DNA of 64,000 nucleotides from assembly GCF_008831285.2 (NCBI RefSeq), contig NC_045145.1:10540802-10604801 (forward strand), written 5' to 3'. Below the pieces are notes generated by a model. The model saw nothing but the letters and a program-made list of their open reading frames with translations. It did not search any database and was not told the origin of the DNA. The translations under genes were made by a program, and so were the position numbers. How positions within the stretch are numbered: the first letter of the stretch is position 1; each line of letters starts with the position of its first letter. Of the stretch, positions 1-12,045 are shown piece after piece. The stretch is from Nymphaea colorata. Its lineage: Eukaryota; Streptophyta; Magnoliopsida; Nymphaeales; Nymphaeaceae.

Positions 1-1646
1 GAGAGGGACCTAGACGACGAGTATAAACCAACGGAGGCTCAAGAAAACGTTCATGTGACCTAGGTTGAGATGGTGGAAAAGACTCAAGTGACATTGGTGG
101 AATAGGAAGTGGTATAGGTGCATGCATCTCAGATGAAGAGGGACTTGACAGAGGAAAATAAGGACGAGACTCAAAAAAGGTAACATCCGCACTGATAATG
201 TCTTTTTTAGTCAGGGGATCAAAGCATTTATATCCTTTTTGATTGGCTGAGTAGCCAATAAAGACACATTTGATGGCTTGGGCAGCAATTTTATTTTTGT
301 TCGGGCCTAGGATGTGTGCAACACAAGTGCATCCAAAAACTTTGGGAGGTAAATGAAATAATGAACGTACTAGATATAGAATTTGAATTGGAATACGTTC
401 TTGAATGGAGGAAGAGAGTAATCTATTAATGAGGTAACATGCAGTAAGAATAGCATCACCTGAAAACTAGGCAGGAATGTGAGAATGTAACATGAGGGTA
501 TGAGCTACGTTTAGGAGTTGTCGATGTTTGCGTTCAGCTACACCATTTTGTTGGGACATATGTGGACAAGTATATTGAGGTCGAATTCCATGGTCGGCAT
601 AAAACTGAAGTAGAATGGAAGACTTGAATTCAAGAGCATTATCAGTGTGAATATTTTTGACAATGAATCTAAACTGAGTTTTTATTTCCTTGATAAACTT
701 TTGAAGAATACATATGACTTCAGATCTTTCCCTAATAAGAAAACCCAACTGACTCTAGTAAAATCATCAACTAGAACAAAATAATATCGAAAACATGACC
801 GAAAAGGAACCCGACTAGGACCCCATACATCCACATGAATAAGATCAAAAGGACTCTGACTCGACGGACTCTGAATTGAAGTAAAGACGCTCCGTGTATG
901 CTTGCCCAACTGACAAGCATCACACAAGAATGACTCTGATGCAGGAATATCAGGAAACATGCGACGAAGTTTGGTACTGACGGATGACCCAATCTGAGAT
1001 GCCATTGAAAAGGAGAAGGCTTCGAAGGAACTGAAGATGCAGCAACATCAACTGGGATTGACAGAAAATAAAGTCCCTCACGTTCATAGCCGCAACCAAT
1101 CATCTTTCCAGTTAGTAAGTCCTGAAAAGAACAAGAACCAGGGTCAAAAATGACTTTATACTTTAAATCAATAGCTATCTGTTTAACAGATAACAAGTTA
1201 ACAGGAAACTGAGGAGCATATAGCACACGTGTAACAGTGCCTAAATGTGGGAGGTAGATATCACCGCTGCCCAGAAACGGGGACAGCTTGCCATCAGCCA
1301 ATCTGACATGCTGTGGTGTAGAGAATCTGACAAAAGATGAAAAATTCTGTAGTTGATTACAACAATGTCTAGAAGCACTAGAATCTATCATCCATGTCAT
1401 ACCTGGATCATCATTGGGAGTACCAACAGAGAATGCAGAGTCTATAACAGCAACATCAACAAATGTAGAGACAAATGTAGAGGCAGACCGTTGAGCAGGA
1501 ACACGATCATATTCATCCTTACTTAAGGGAATATGACATGGATATAGAAGGATCAGTAGAAGAGTCAACCATTGATATTGTTGCCTTTGAATGGGCTGCT
1601 TGGGATGAAGAGGGGCCTTTGCCGATGGCGATTCTACCTCCACCAC
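1..1646 (-). pseudogene. Copia pol (protease and integrase), frameshifted, incomplete
   Basis: This is the polyprotein region for Gag cleavage and cDNA integration. From 1646 downward the order is protease with active-site stretch IDSSASRH (family consensus DSGA, so the glycine is replaced), the pre-integrase zinc region (CDACQLGKHTR), and the integrase core. The core shows DLIHVDVWGPS, then IHTDNALEF, then QQNGVAERKHRQL. The protease, the integrase start (1005-682) and the integrase core (748-467) lie in three different frames, so at least two frameshifts are present. The integrase C-terminal part continues readable to position 1. RT and RNase H are beyond the window. Confidence 0.85.
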
Positions 1647-2481
1647 GTCCAGAAGAGACGTTCAAACGGAGGTGAGGATGCTTGTCCCAACAATGATTTT
1701 CTAGATGACCAACTTTGCCACAATAAGAGCACTGAAATCTGCCACGTCTTGCACCACGGCCTATACCACGTCCCCTAGTGCCACCAAAAGAACTAGGAAC
1801 CCGTCCTCCTGATATCACAAGTGCAGAGACTGGTGTGTCATTCGTATTCTGAGAAAGAATGGCTGCAAAACGACTCAGCTTATTATACGTGTCTACTAAA
1901 TCTGGAAGTTCACTGCCTGTGAGAATTTGAGACTTTGCCACAGAGTATTTTGAAGATAGGCCAAATAGTAACTTTGCTACCATACCAGTCTCAACGTGTG
2001 ATGCATAACAATGCTGACAAGGTGGACGAAGAGCCTTTAACCGTTCATATGCAGCAGTCAATGTAGCAAAATACTGAGATAGGTCCTGATCCCCTTGTCG
2101 AATGTTGCATAACTCCTCTTCTAGTTGTAGGATTTTGACTACATTAGTAGCATGCGAGTATGTCTTCCTCAAGAAAGACCACATATCCTTGGCCTTGGTA
2201 TAATATGCAATAGTTGGGGCTATATGAGACTCCACACTATTCATAATCCAAGACATAACAATATAATTATCTTCATCCCACGCAGCATATATCCCTTTTT
2301 TTTCAATAGGTTCATCCTCCTCCAGAATATATTTCTTCCTATGACCAGCCACCGACATTATGAATACCCTAGACCATATTTCATAATTTGAACTATTAAG
2401 CTTAATTGTGGTTCCATATAAGAAGGAATTCTCAGCCATCTTGTAGTCAGTAGACCCTTCAGATTTACTGTTTTCAGCCAT
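1519..2481 (-). CDS. Copia Gag (capsid-nucleocapsid), 320 aa
   Basis: This is the Gag protein that packages retrotransposon RNA into cytoplasmic virus-like particles. The ATG at 2481 opens the protein with MAEN, matching the start region of the related element at 35.2 kb. The copia gag capsid domain covers roughly residues 25-215, including the conserved stretch LDLSQYFATL-like (here QDLSQYFATL). A glycine/arginine-rich linker precedes a zinc knuckle CSYCGKVGHLENHC (C-X2-C-X4-H-X4-C) near residue 250. The frame ends at 1519. In the related copia element gag and pol share one frame, so the stop here probably reflects a frameshift near 1525. It is a relic or trans-acting gag rather than part of an active element. 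Confidence 0.85.
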   Translation of the reverse strand: MAENSKSEGSTDYKMAENSFLYGTTIKLNSSNYEIWSRVFIMSVAGHRKKYILEEDEPIEKKGIYAAWDEDNYIVMSWIMNSVESHIAPTIAYYTKAKDMWSFLRKTYSHATNVVKILQLEEELCNIRQGDQDLSQYFATLTAAYERLKALRPPCQHCYASHVETGMVAKLLFGLSSKYSVAKSQILTGSELPDLVDTYNKLSRFAAILSQNTNDTPVSALVISGGRVPSSFGGTRGRGIGRGARRGRFQCSYCGKVGHLENHCWDKHPHLRLNVSSGRGGGRIAIGKGPSSSQAAHSKATISMVDSSTDPSISMSYSLK

Positions 2482-2730
2482 AGTAAATAAAGAAGACCAG
2501 ATTGACGCACAAGTTAAAAAAAACTAGGAAATCCCTATCACTTACAAGTTTGTTTCAGCCGATGACTGAAAAAATTGAATCCCCAATCGATTGAAGACTG
2601 CTGCGACTTATAACAGCAACTGGTTCTCATAAAACTAGCTGTCCACGTGTCAAAGGAATCCACGATATCAATAAATCTTGTACTAAGAATCAACAGCAGT
2701 CCTCACGCAGCCTTACTTTACTGATTTTGT

Positions 2731-3010
2731 ATCCACGATCTATAGAAAAATTCTGCTCATATCAAAACTGAGTTCATAAACAGCATATAGACTCCACAAA
2801 GCATCCACAATCTATAGAAGATTCTGCTCATATCAAGATGGCATTCATAATCAACATATAGACTCCACAAACCACAGCTTCAAGTCACGCTGCACCCACA
2901 ACACTTTGCTTCACACGAAAGTTCCAATCACTGTTGAAGTAGCATCCACGAACACCACAAACCACAGCGTCACAAGTCACGCTGCACCCACAACACTCTG
3001 CTTCACACGA
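2731..3010 (-). repeat. Tandem duplications in the copia leader
   Basis: Two imperfect direct duplications occupy the untranslated leader between primer site and gag. Units of about 72 bp lie at 2731-2802 and 2803-2873 (shared core TCTGCTCATATCAA). A second pair at about 2869-2920 and 2961-3010 shares the core GTCACGCTGCACCCACAACA. Confidence 0.7.
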
Positions 3011-3250
3011 TCAACATGAGGATCTGATCACGCCTTCCACATAGGCGTGATCAGGTCCTTCTCCACACAGCACGCCCAACCCCTATTCCCTCACCGTCTC
3101 CTTATTGGGTGATAAGAGGGAATAAAGGATGGCGATGACAAGAGAGAGGACGATAAAACAATAAGGAACTCACTTGGCTGTTCGCCGGAAAGATTGTCGT
3201 CGGAGAAGAAGGTCACCGGAAAACCCACCCTGCAGTCGATGCCAACCCCT

Positions 3251-3262
3251 GCTTTGATACCA
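3251..3262 (-). other. Primer-binding site (initiator tRNA-Met type)
   Basis: On the minus strand the 12 bases read TGGTATCAAAGC and directly abut the LTR end. The plant copia consensus is TGGTATCAGAGC, so there is one mismatch. The site primes minus-strand cDNA synthesis from initiator tRNA-Met. Confidence 0.75.
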
Positions 3263-3423
3263 TGTTACAAGAGAGAGAGAGAGAGAGAGCCGAAAAGAAT
3301 ATTCATTACGTGAGATTAGGGTTAGAGAATTTACAAAAGTAGTCCAATAAAAATAAGAAAGCATTTAAAGAACTCCTCCCTAACTTCCTAATATTTCAGA
3401 AAAACTCTTTTGCATCTTTAACA
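3263..3423 (-). repeat. 5' LTR of the copia element (about 161 bp)
   Basis: On the minus strand the segment starts TGTTAAAGATG and ends TTGTAACA, giving the TG...CA ends of an LTR. It is followed directly by a tRNA-Met type primer-binding site. A GA/CT-rich run lies near its 3' end, as in the LTRs of the related element at 34.4 kb. The inner boundary is firm because of the adjacent primer site. The outer boundary at 3423 is inferred from the TG end only. Confidence 0.55.
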
Positions 3424-3557
3424 CATACTTAATGATGTCTTAATGCAGATTAATTGGACAGTGACTGGATTAGGTTTTTGAGTAAACTGATACACATGAC
3501 ATGACTTCGGTTCAATCCATATCACATGATGCCCATACAAGAACTTGATACTAAGAC

Positions 3558-3761
3558 TAGGCATTGGGGCCAGTTACCCGGCTTGGCACGGGCAGGGCCT
3601 GGACTACAAAGTCGGGCCAGGTACCAGTGGCACGACTGAGCACAATAATTTTTTACAATTTTATTTTATTTTATTTTATATATATATATTATCATAATCA
3701 GGCTGGCCGGGCCAGGCGGACCTACAGCACGGGCTATGTGCTGGCCCGATACGAATCCCTA
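3558..3761. mobile_element. Short hAT-like non-autonomous element (about 204 bp)
   Basis: The ends are inverted and start TAGGCATT on the left and TAGGGATT on the right (reverse complement). Short subterminal motifs built from GGCC/CGGGCC occur on both sides of an AT-rich core containing TTTTA repeats and a (TA)n run. This layout is common for plant hAT-type MITEs. No matching 8-bp target duplication was found, so the class call is tentative. Confidence 0.35.
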
Positions 3762-3992
3762 CTTGTTACCTGAATTCTGAAGCAACTTTTTTTTTTCTTT
3801 GTCTTCATGAATGTTGAAAGCAGTCTTGAAGTTCAATTTCTGCCCGACTTCTGGACATCTTTGTAAGGAACCAACATTTATATGTTCATGCCTTAATTTT
3901 TGAACTCTTCAATAACAGTCACAGGCTCAAAGAATAACTTCGAGAAGCTTACAAGGGGAGAGGCTAAAAGACCCTTTAAAAGACTAAGAAAA

Positions 3993-4263
3993 GGGGAGCC
4001 ATTGACTGCCCGACGTCTCTCTAACAGCTGAATTATTTTAGGTATAAACAATACAGGAGAAGAAAGGGAAAGCTAAAAAAAAGGAAACACCAAAAGAATA
4101 CAGAAGGAAGATGAAATTACAAAGAGGGGGAGCCATTGGGTGCCTGACGTCTCTCTAACAGCTGAATTCTTTCAGCTCTAAAAAATAAAAAACCCAGAAG
4201 AAAAAAGGGGAAAATGAAAGAAGGGAAACACCAAAAGGATACAAAAGGAAGATAAAATTACAA
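3993..4263. repeat. 134-bp tandem duplication
   Basis: Two adjacent units, 3993-4126 and 4127-4263, both start GGGGAGCCATTG and share GACGTCTCTCTAACAGCTGA. Both end in the same purine-rich tail (AAGGAAGAT.AAATTACAA). Several substitutions separate the copies. The duplication sits beside the 3' side of the copia relic at 4400-8050 and may derive from its terminal region. Confidence 0.8.
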
Positions 4264-4399
4264 CAAATAGAAATACAAGAAAAACAAAATTTGCAATACT
4301 TTTTAACCCCCTCCTCTCTAGTCACATTTATTGGGAGATCACCAAAAGTTTGTTAAGAAGAAAATTAACCTGGGTGCTTTAAACTCTTTGGTGAAGAAA

Positions 4400-7300
4400 T
4401 CTGCTGACTGGAATTTCAGTGGAAGGCAAGTTCAATGATCTTTTTTTAGAAACTCCTTTTGTTACAAAGTGACATTCCACCTTAGTATGTTGGTTTCATT
4501 CGTAGAACGTGTAATGGCTTACGATAATAAATTGCACTTTTGTTGTCACGATATAATTTAGATGCTTCTTCAATATCAATCCCCATATCTTTGAGAAAAT
4601 TTCTCAACCAAATAATGTCCATAGCCATAGCCAGTATTCTAAACGATAAAAAGATCTTATGCTCTTTCTTATAATTTCAAGAAATTAAAGAGATACCTAG
4701 AAACACAGAAAAACCAATAATGGGTTGTTGATTATTGGGATCACCTCCCACTCAGTGTTAGTATAAGCAATTAATTTGCAGAGGTGAGGAAGATGATAAA
4801 AATACTCCCTTGTTAAGTGTTCTCAAAATAATGAACAATTCTTATAACTGCTCTCTTATGAACTGACATGGGAGCATCATGTCTGGTCTAGTGATTGTCA
4901 GATTAAATAGGGCCCACACCAACTGTCGACATGTGCAGGATTTTCAATGGTTTACAATCATTGATTCCCATCTTCACTCTAGGTGCCTCTATGTGAACAA
5001 TTTTGTCATCTGTTGTTTCCGATCTACTTGCAACATCAAAAACCAACTTGATTTGTGAGAGCAAATGGCCTCTTTTTGAGTAGGCAACTTGGATACCGAG
5101 AAGAAATGTGAGAAAACCCAAATCAGACATATTAAATTCAAATTTTCCAATGTTTTTAATTTGCTTAACTTTATTTTCGTCACTTCTTGTGAACATCATA
5201 TCACTGACATAGAGAAGTTGTATTACAAATCTTTAAATGTATCTTTAGTAAATAAAGTAGTATTTATATACCAAGACTTAAATGTATGCTCTCTCATGAC
5301 TTTACTATACCAATCATATCAGGCTCTAGGAGCTTGTTTTGGTCCATAGAAGTCTTCTTTAGAACCAAGTCTTTTCCGTTGGAGTTTAGGGATATTGTAC
5401 CTTGGATGAGACGTCATGAAACCTACCTCATTCAATTTTTTATTCAAAAATACATTTTTAACATCCGTATAGGCCAATCCTTTAGTCCTTATAACTACAA
5501 GGGTTCTAATAGATGTCATACAAGCAATAGTTGCAAATGCTTCCTTATAGTCTATGTCATATTCTTGAGAATACCTTTGGCCACTAACCTAGCTTTAAAT
5601 CTTTCAAGAAATTCATTACTTGTATTCATGATCTTGTAGACCCATCTGCACCCTATAATTTTCTTTCCTTTAGGTAATGATTGAATTTCCCAAGTGCGAT
5701 ATTTTTAAAGGGCCATCAGTTCAGCATTCATAACTTCAACCCATTTTGGAATTTGAGCAAACTTTTATATTTTGTCGATTTGGTGTGAGAATGAATAGCA
5801 GCAAGATGACTCTTACATTTGGGTGAGAAAGTGTCATAAGATACAAACTTTTATGGAGGTCTTATGTTTCTATCTGAACTCCTATTGGTGGGTTCTAGTT
5901 CTGTTTCACTTATAGATTCATTTCTAGATGTTTACTTATGTGGTCAGTAGTAACGAATTTTACCCAATTGAAAAGATCTTGTAATCAATCTAGAGAGAAT
6001 TTCAGGTGCATTAATAATGAGGATTCAGAATATCTCACATTGATCAATCAAACAGAGGTTCAACAACTAAAGAAAGATTGATTCTGTGGGATCTTTCTTC
6101 TCTTCAAACGCTATGAGATAACCTCTAGATGGCTTGTTACTATCATGGTCTTCTTGACAATTTGCAGAATTAATTTGAGGAATTTCACTTCCATAATCAT
6201 GAGAGCAATCATGATCTTCCTCAATATCATAATAAATCATGCAAAAGGGAACAATCTAGATTACATTTGGATTCTAATTTTTTATTTTTCATCTTCAAGA
6301 AAGACAACATTCCTAGATACAAAGAGTTTATCCTTCTCAATGCTATAGCACTAATACCCTTTTTGACTGTTAGAATAGCCAACTAAAACACATTCTATAG
6401 CTTTAGGAGAAAGTTTATCATTTTGATTATCCAAAATATTACGTTTGCAACTGACAACTCTTAGTCAATCGTAGTTTGGTTTTGTATTATAGAGCTTTTT
6501 AAAAGGAGATAGGTCATCTACTTGAGGGCATTTTATTGATTAGATATACAGAGGTTCAAACTGCTTCTGCCCAAAAATTTTGGTGATGTCCTTTGAAAGA
6601 AGAAGGGTTCTTGCAATATCAACAATATGACAATTTTATTGTGGAGTTTTTGCACAAGATCTATGATGAAAAATTCCATTTATCTTCTGAAAAGTTCTTT
6701 TGAAAGATATTCTTTTCCAGAATTCAGATTCTTAGAGTCTTAATGTTTGTTTTAAACTGATTTTTAACTAATTGGTAGACGACTTTGAAGTAGACTTTGA
6801 ACGTGTTTTGAGAAACAAATCCAAACATGTCTAGAGAAGTCATAAATAAATGTAACATAACTAGAAAAACCACCTTTAGACGTAATCAGAGTGTGACCCT
6901 ATATATCCAAATGAATCATTTCAAAAGGAGATTTTCTGGTTGAATCTATTATTTTATTTCCAAAAGGAAGGCACTTCATTTTCCCCAAAATATGTTTGTT
7001 GCAAGAAAGATTTTCATTACAAAATTTCTTCAATGAAGGAATACAAGTAATTTTTCTTAAAATAGTATGCAGTCTTTAAGTGTCACAGAGAGACATTTTT
7101 TTCCTTGATAACATAACTACATGAATTACACAAATCCAAAAAGGCTATATATATAATATAAGTATGCTTTTCCACATCCTTTGCCAATTATCTTTATTTA
7201 TAGATGATTTTATATCCAACATTTTTCTGGTGATAAAAAAAACTTTACATCCATGATTGGTAATTTGACAAACAGAAAATAAGTTCAGATTCAATTTAGG

Positions 7301-8050
7301 TATGCATCTTACATTTGGTACTCTGAAAATTTTTGAACCTCGTTCTTCTTTTTTGAGAGGTTCCAATATTTTAATTTGTAACGAAGTCTCATCTGCAGTA
7401 GATGAAAACCTAGGATATGAAATAGTTCTAATTTTTGAATGGCATGATTCTTCACTTGGGTCATATGAAAAATGCTTCAAAATCTAAGAGCCATTGAGTC
7501 GTACCTTGAGCATGGGTAGTCATGGCACTGGTAGTTGTTTGGCTTGATTTCAAGGATGGTGAATCTGAATCTTCTTGCATAGCTTCCATCCTAAGTCACT
7601 GGGTGTAGGTATGGGTTTGGTTACAGGTACAAAGATGTATATGGGCAAGACAACTTTAAAAAATGTTTGTACAAGGGTATGTAAGAGTGTATATGTATAT
7701 ATGCAAAATACCACAAAAAGTTCAAAATGATTGCATCATTTAAATAAATAATAATATAAATAAAAATAGTATATTTTAATGACCTGTAACTGGAAAAAAT
7801 GAAATGAAAACTGAGTCAGAAACAAGCTAAATTAAGTAAAATTAAACAATTTAGATCAGTTTCAACTTTCAACCCGAAGAGTACCTTGGTGGTATGGGGA
7901 CCTTATTGAGGTACCCATGTGACTTGGATTCTGGCAATGGCAACTCTTTTATCATTTTCTTCAAATCTGGGTACTTTGGCTTAATGTACCCCTAGCTCAT
8001 GGCAATAAAAACAAAATATCTTCCCCTTGGCTTCCTTGTTACTTCTTCCA
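4400..8050 (-). mobile_element. Degenerate Ty1/copia retrotransposon relic
   Basis: Copia domains appear in order on the minus strand, all broken by stops and frameshifts. A gag zinc-knuckle trace (FCFYCHELG) lies near 8000. The protease/pre-integrase junction (VRCIPKLNLNLFSVCQI) is at 7480-7145. Integrase traces span about 6150-7100. RT pieces are at 5519-5319 (DVKNVFLNKKL, family DVKNAFLHG-like) and at 5199-4903 (MSDLGFLTFLLGIQV). RNase H traces (DNKSAI) lie near 4530-4560. No LTR pair was recognised. The number of lesions suggests an old insertion. Confidence 0.8.
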
Positions 8051-8089
8051 AAATGAGGAAGTTTATAAGGCTTTAAGTGATTTGGGGGT

Positions 8090-8844
8090 TTGTGTCCTCT
8101 GGATGTTGGACACAAACTCAGTATTAAGGCTGAAGAACCTCTTTGTGAAGAAACTAAGGGGAGGTATCAATGTCTAGTTGGAATATTGATCTACCTTACT
8201 CTGACTAGTCCTGATATCACATTTGCTATGAATGTGATGAGTCAGTTCATGCATGCCCCTACAGATACTCACTTGAAGGTTGTCGACAAAATCTTATGTT
8301 GAAGAGGAATCTAGGCAAAGGGCTTCTATATGTGAAACAAGGGCCGATTGAGATTGAAGGATATTCAGATGCAGACTGGGCAGGTTGTGTTGATACTAAA
8401 AGATCTACTTCAGGGTACTACATCTACATGGGGGGAAATCTTGTTGTTTGGAGGAGCAAGAGACAAGATGTTTGTTCTCACTCAAGTGCAAAGGCTAAAT
8501 ATAGGGTCGTTGCTACTGGAGTGTCAAAATTACTGTGGTTGAAAGTATTACTGACTGATATTGGGATAGAGACGAAAGGACCTATGAAGATGTACTGTGA
8601 CAACAAGTCCGCAATCAATCTGGCCAACAACCCTGTGTTACATGACCGAATAGAGCATGTCGAGATTGACCGTCACTTCATTCGGGAAAGAATTGATGCC
8701 AGAGAGTTGATTCTACCATATGTGAAATCTGAAGACCAAACTGTTGATATTCTGACTAAAGTGTTACCTGTGACTCAGTTTGAGAGAAATGTATCCAAGT
8801 TGGGCATGTTTGATATGTATGCCCAACTTAAGTGGCAGTGTTGA
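8090..8844 (+). pseudogene. Copia RT C-terminus plus RNase H fragment
   Basis: The fragment begins inside the RT connection domain (GRYQCLVGILIYLTLTSPDI) and continues through RNase H, with motifs EGYSDADWAGCVDTKRSTSG, YCDNKSAI, HVEIDRHFIRE and VDILTK near its end. A frameshift at about 8295 separates the first 70 residues from the 182-residue RNase H part. The frame ends in the start of the adjoining LTR. The usual SAEAE/SAEAKY motif reads SSAKAKY here. The 5' part of the element is missing, and the fragment abuts the opposite-strand copia relic at about 8050, so it was either truncated on insertion or later deleted. Confidence 0.88.
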
Positions 8845-9136
8845 CATATGTTGTATTTGGGTCGCCTATTCGGGTCTGGATCTGGACCCGATCCATTGTG
8901 TTATGTTATGGCCCTACTTAACCTGTGTAAACCCTAATTTCGGTGTGAATAATATTCTAAGAGAGAGTGTGTCTGGTTGCTAGTGGGCATCAGTCCTCCT
9001 CACTTGTGGTTTTTTTCCCTCTTGTTGAGAGGTTTTCCACGTTACATCCGTGTTCGTTCTTTGTTCCCTCGCTTTTACTGTTTCTACATTAATAAAGTAA
9101 TATTGTAATCCGTAATACTTCTAAGGCTGAACAACA
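8839..9136 (+). repeat. Probable 3' LTR of the copia fragment
   Basis: A TGTTGACATATG start lies at the end of the RNase H frame, where a 3' LTR is expected. An AATAAA-type signal lies near 9092. A candidate CA end (AACAACA) is at 9131-9136. No partner LTR is available, so the right boundary is a guess. Confidence 0.4.
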
Positions 9137-9889
9137 ATGGATGCCGTGAGCATCAACCTTCTTCCTCCCTAGCCCTTCAGCCCTTCTACTCTCTGCCCAC
9201 CCATTCCCCAGGACACAGTCACAACTCACGCCATGGTTAAAGAGGAAATGCTAAACAGGTAAAAAGGACATGCTAAACAAGTAAAACAGTAAAACAGTGA
9301 AAGTTGGTGCAGGCTGCAGCAAAAAATACTCATTTAATCATTTTAATGTTCAAAAATTAAAACAGAACAGTTAGAATAGAAAAATCAGCATTATAGCAGG
9401 CTTAGCAGCACTCATAAGCCTTGAGTGGCTGTCTTGCTGAGTCTTGACGACATAAACCAAAAAATAGAAACAGAAAACAAATAAAAACTGACAATGAAAC
9501 ATTCACTCATTCTGACAGCAGAGACCAATAAGAAGCATCGTTAAAAATTTTAAACTAACATCTAATGAAAAAACGAACAAACGTAAAAACGAAATTGCAT
9601 GATAGATTAATAAAATAAACAAAGCGACTGTAAGATGGGATTTGAAAAACCAGAGAAAGCTGTCGGAAAAAATCCGGCTAGCTTTGCCACAGGAGGAGCA
9701 ACACCCCTGCTGACCGTCTGGTGGTAGTAGTAGATAAAAAAGTCCATGACGTGGTTTGACGTGAGTCGGGTGCGCGTCCAAAAATGACAAAAATGGTCGG
9801 GTATGGTTGACTACACCCGACTCTTCTTGACTGCGGTTGGGTGCGAATCTGGGTCGCACCCGCAGTGACGTCATGTCGACACTGGTGCA
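9137..9889. other. No gene recognised
   Basis: This stretch between two retroelement fragments has no motif I recognise in any frame. The part around 9740-9880 is richer in G+C and repeats GGGTGCG/CGCACCC words in both orientations. It may be the end of an unknown repeat. Confidence 0.4.
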
Positions 9890-11460
9890 TTAGCAAAAAT
9901 GAAGCATCCGTGTGACTTAGGTCTACGCAAAATCTCCACCCTCCGTGTACGCAATTCTGGAGATGCAAAAGGGCTGCAGCTAGGTTGTATGATGCCCTCA
10001 GTAATCATCTCCTTTACCAACTCTTCCAGCACTTGTCGTTGGTATTGGTTATATCAGTAAGGTTGTCTATTGACTACTCCAGCCCCACTTTGGAGTTCGA
10101 TGTTATGATCATAGGTTCTCTGTGGGGGCAGACCCTTTGGGTGGTTCAAAAACCACTTTAATATGGTCTGCAGATGTCCTTGGCAAATGTATCCATGCTC
10201 CTCCAACTTCTGATTTGTCTCTTCCTCCAGTTTTACCGCAGTCATTAACAGCATAAGAGAAGTTGTTGGGCCCTTTAGCATCTTCGACACCTTCTGCTCA
10301 CTAATCGGTTTTCTTGGAACTACTTCAAAAGTTTGTCACCCTTCCTTTGTCTGCCCAAAATGCATCCTCATCCCAACGAAATCCCACATGACTTCTGGGC
10401 TGCGTAGCCACTGCACCCCTAATACTAGATCTGCCCCTGCCATTGCCAGAGTGAAGAGCTCCATTGGAAACTTGTGACCTTGGATTTCTAGGACCTCTTG
10501 GGTGCACCTCCCCCTACACTTCAATGTGCTGCCATCTCCTACCACCACGTCAAATGCAGGCTGGTTCTCCACTCGACAGCCCAGTGCTTGCTGCTTTCTC
10601 ACATATGAAGTTATGGGTGGAGCCGTTGTCCACTAGTATGCTCACCTTCCTGCCTCTCAGCTGACGCTCTATCCTCATCAACTAAGGGACTTCGTCCCCT
10701 GCCAGAGCATGGACAGAGATTTTAGGGGGGGCGGGGGCCATCGGTATCCTCCATGGCTGTCGCTGGTTCAGTTTCTCCTTCCAACTCATCTGGTGAGTCA
10801 TTGTCTTCTTCAATTAGATACATGTAAAGTTTCGACAAGTGTGGCCAATGTCCACGGTTGGTCACAATGGAAGCAAATTCCCCGACTATGCTTCTCCTTG
10901 ATTTTTTTTGGCATGAGCCGACAGAGCCGGCTGCATCTGCACGCAGGGTCGGTTGACGTTGGCTTCTCTCTGAGTACAGAATATGACTGCCATAGATCCT
11001 TCTGTGTTGCTTTTCCTCCCCAAACTAGCCAATTTTAAGCATTTGGATAGGTTTTGGCTTCTTCACCTGAACCTCAATGCGTAGATCGTCCCGCAGTCCC
11101 CCCACAATTTTGCCCCAATCAAGGCGTCTAAGGGCCACCCAGGTACCATATTGCTGAGATCTTCAAATCGCTCCTGGTACTCAACCACTATGCCCTTTTG
11201 CCTTATTTTTGTCAGCTCGACATTGTAGTCCAGGTATGCTGATAGTCCAAACCGAGCTTTCATGGCATCGACCAGTCCCGCCCATGTCGTCCTTCCTTGC
11301 TGAGTGACGAGCCACCTACATCACCTGATGCGCGGCTCCATCAGAGTGCACCACGGTGTGGTTGACCCTCTGATCCCCCTTGATATTGTGGCAATCAAAG
11401 AATTGCTCCGCCTTGAAGATCCAACTTAAGGGATCTTCACCAGAGAAATGGGGGAAATCC
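9890..11460 (-). mobile_element. Ty3/gypsy retrotransposon relic (gag, protease, start of RT)
   Basis: On the minus strand the gag capsid region lies at about 11460-11063 (MKARFGLSAYLDYNVELTKI; EYQERFEDLSN). It is followed by a decayed zinc-knuckle zone (FHCDQPW) near 10870. An aspartic protease (LVLGVQWLRSPEVMWDF) is at 10602-10336. The first part of RT (HPKGLPPQRTYDHNIELQSG) is at 10290-10054 and is still readable to about 9900. The rest of RT, RNase H and integrase are missing. Frames change between each block and stops are present. The protease and RT signatures fit the gypsy families common in plants; the lineage was not resolved. Confidence 0.85.
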
Positions 11461-11464
11461 ATCC

Positions 11465-11690
11465 TAGGCTGCTTTCAAAAAAATGCATTAAAAATGAGAA
11501 AAATAGGTCAGCAAAAAAATCCCTTCTTTTAGAAAAATGTGAAAACAAAAAAAACGTGAAGAAAATAGATTTTTTTCGCTTTTTTCCCCCTTTTTATTTT
11601 AAGTGTTTTTTTCGTGTTTTTTGGTGTCAAATTGCTTGTTTCTATTTTCTAATTTTTATTTGTTGCGTATCTACTTAAAGTTGTTGCTTC
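11465..11690. repeat. Partial copy of the CATAGTCACA MITE family
   Basis: An A/T-homopolymer-rich tract with the same word order as the elements at 12867 and 18581 (AAAAACGTG-like words, then GTGTCAAATTG, then TTATTTGTTGC, then TCTACTTA). The terminal inverted repeats are not visible, so this looks like an internal fragment. Confidence 0.35.
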
Positions 11691-12045
11691 CAGAAATTAG
11701 TTTGAATACATGGATAAAAAAAATTCCATGCCAAAGCTGAAGCCTAAAGACCCATTGATGGTTAATAAAACATTTGTTTGTTGTGGGACTTATCTTATGT
11801 TTGTCTTTTTGCTAGAACTGTCGGTCCCCTGTGTATTCTATGCTTTACACTTTGTAGAAATCCCATAATTTCGTTGTGTGAAATATGCACTATATTTGGT
11901 AATGGACATTTTTCCGTACCATGGCTTGTGCAAGCACATGTTAGTTTACTTGTCTCTCAGGATTGTCAGTTACTCTCAAATACCAACCGTTTATCTTTTG
12001 GAGTGTTTCACATCTATATAATGGTGTGTCTCTCCTGCGGTGTAG

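Larger units (their letters stand above)
1..3423 (-). mobile_element. Ty1/copia LTR retrotransposon, 5' part, cut by window edge
   Basis: Read on the minus strand, the element runs LTR (3423-3263), primer-binding site, a leader of about 770 bp, gag, protease, integrase, and leaves the window before reverse transcriptase. The gene order protease-integrase before RT is the Ty1/copia order. Gag resembles that of the complete copia element at 34384-39696, so the two belong to related families. Frameshifts between gag and pol and again inside integrase show that it is no longer autonomous. Its other LTR lies outside the window, so age and target-site duplication cannot be read. Confidence 0.9.

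Noticed and set aside
9503-9968. Overlapping open frames of 96-123 codons on the minus strand
   Set aside because: Apart from the gypsy RT tail near 9900-9968 they show no motif; the G+C-rich repeats there open frames by chance.
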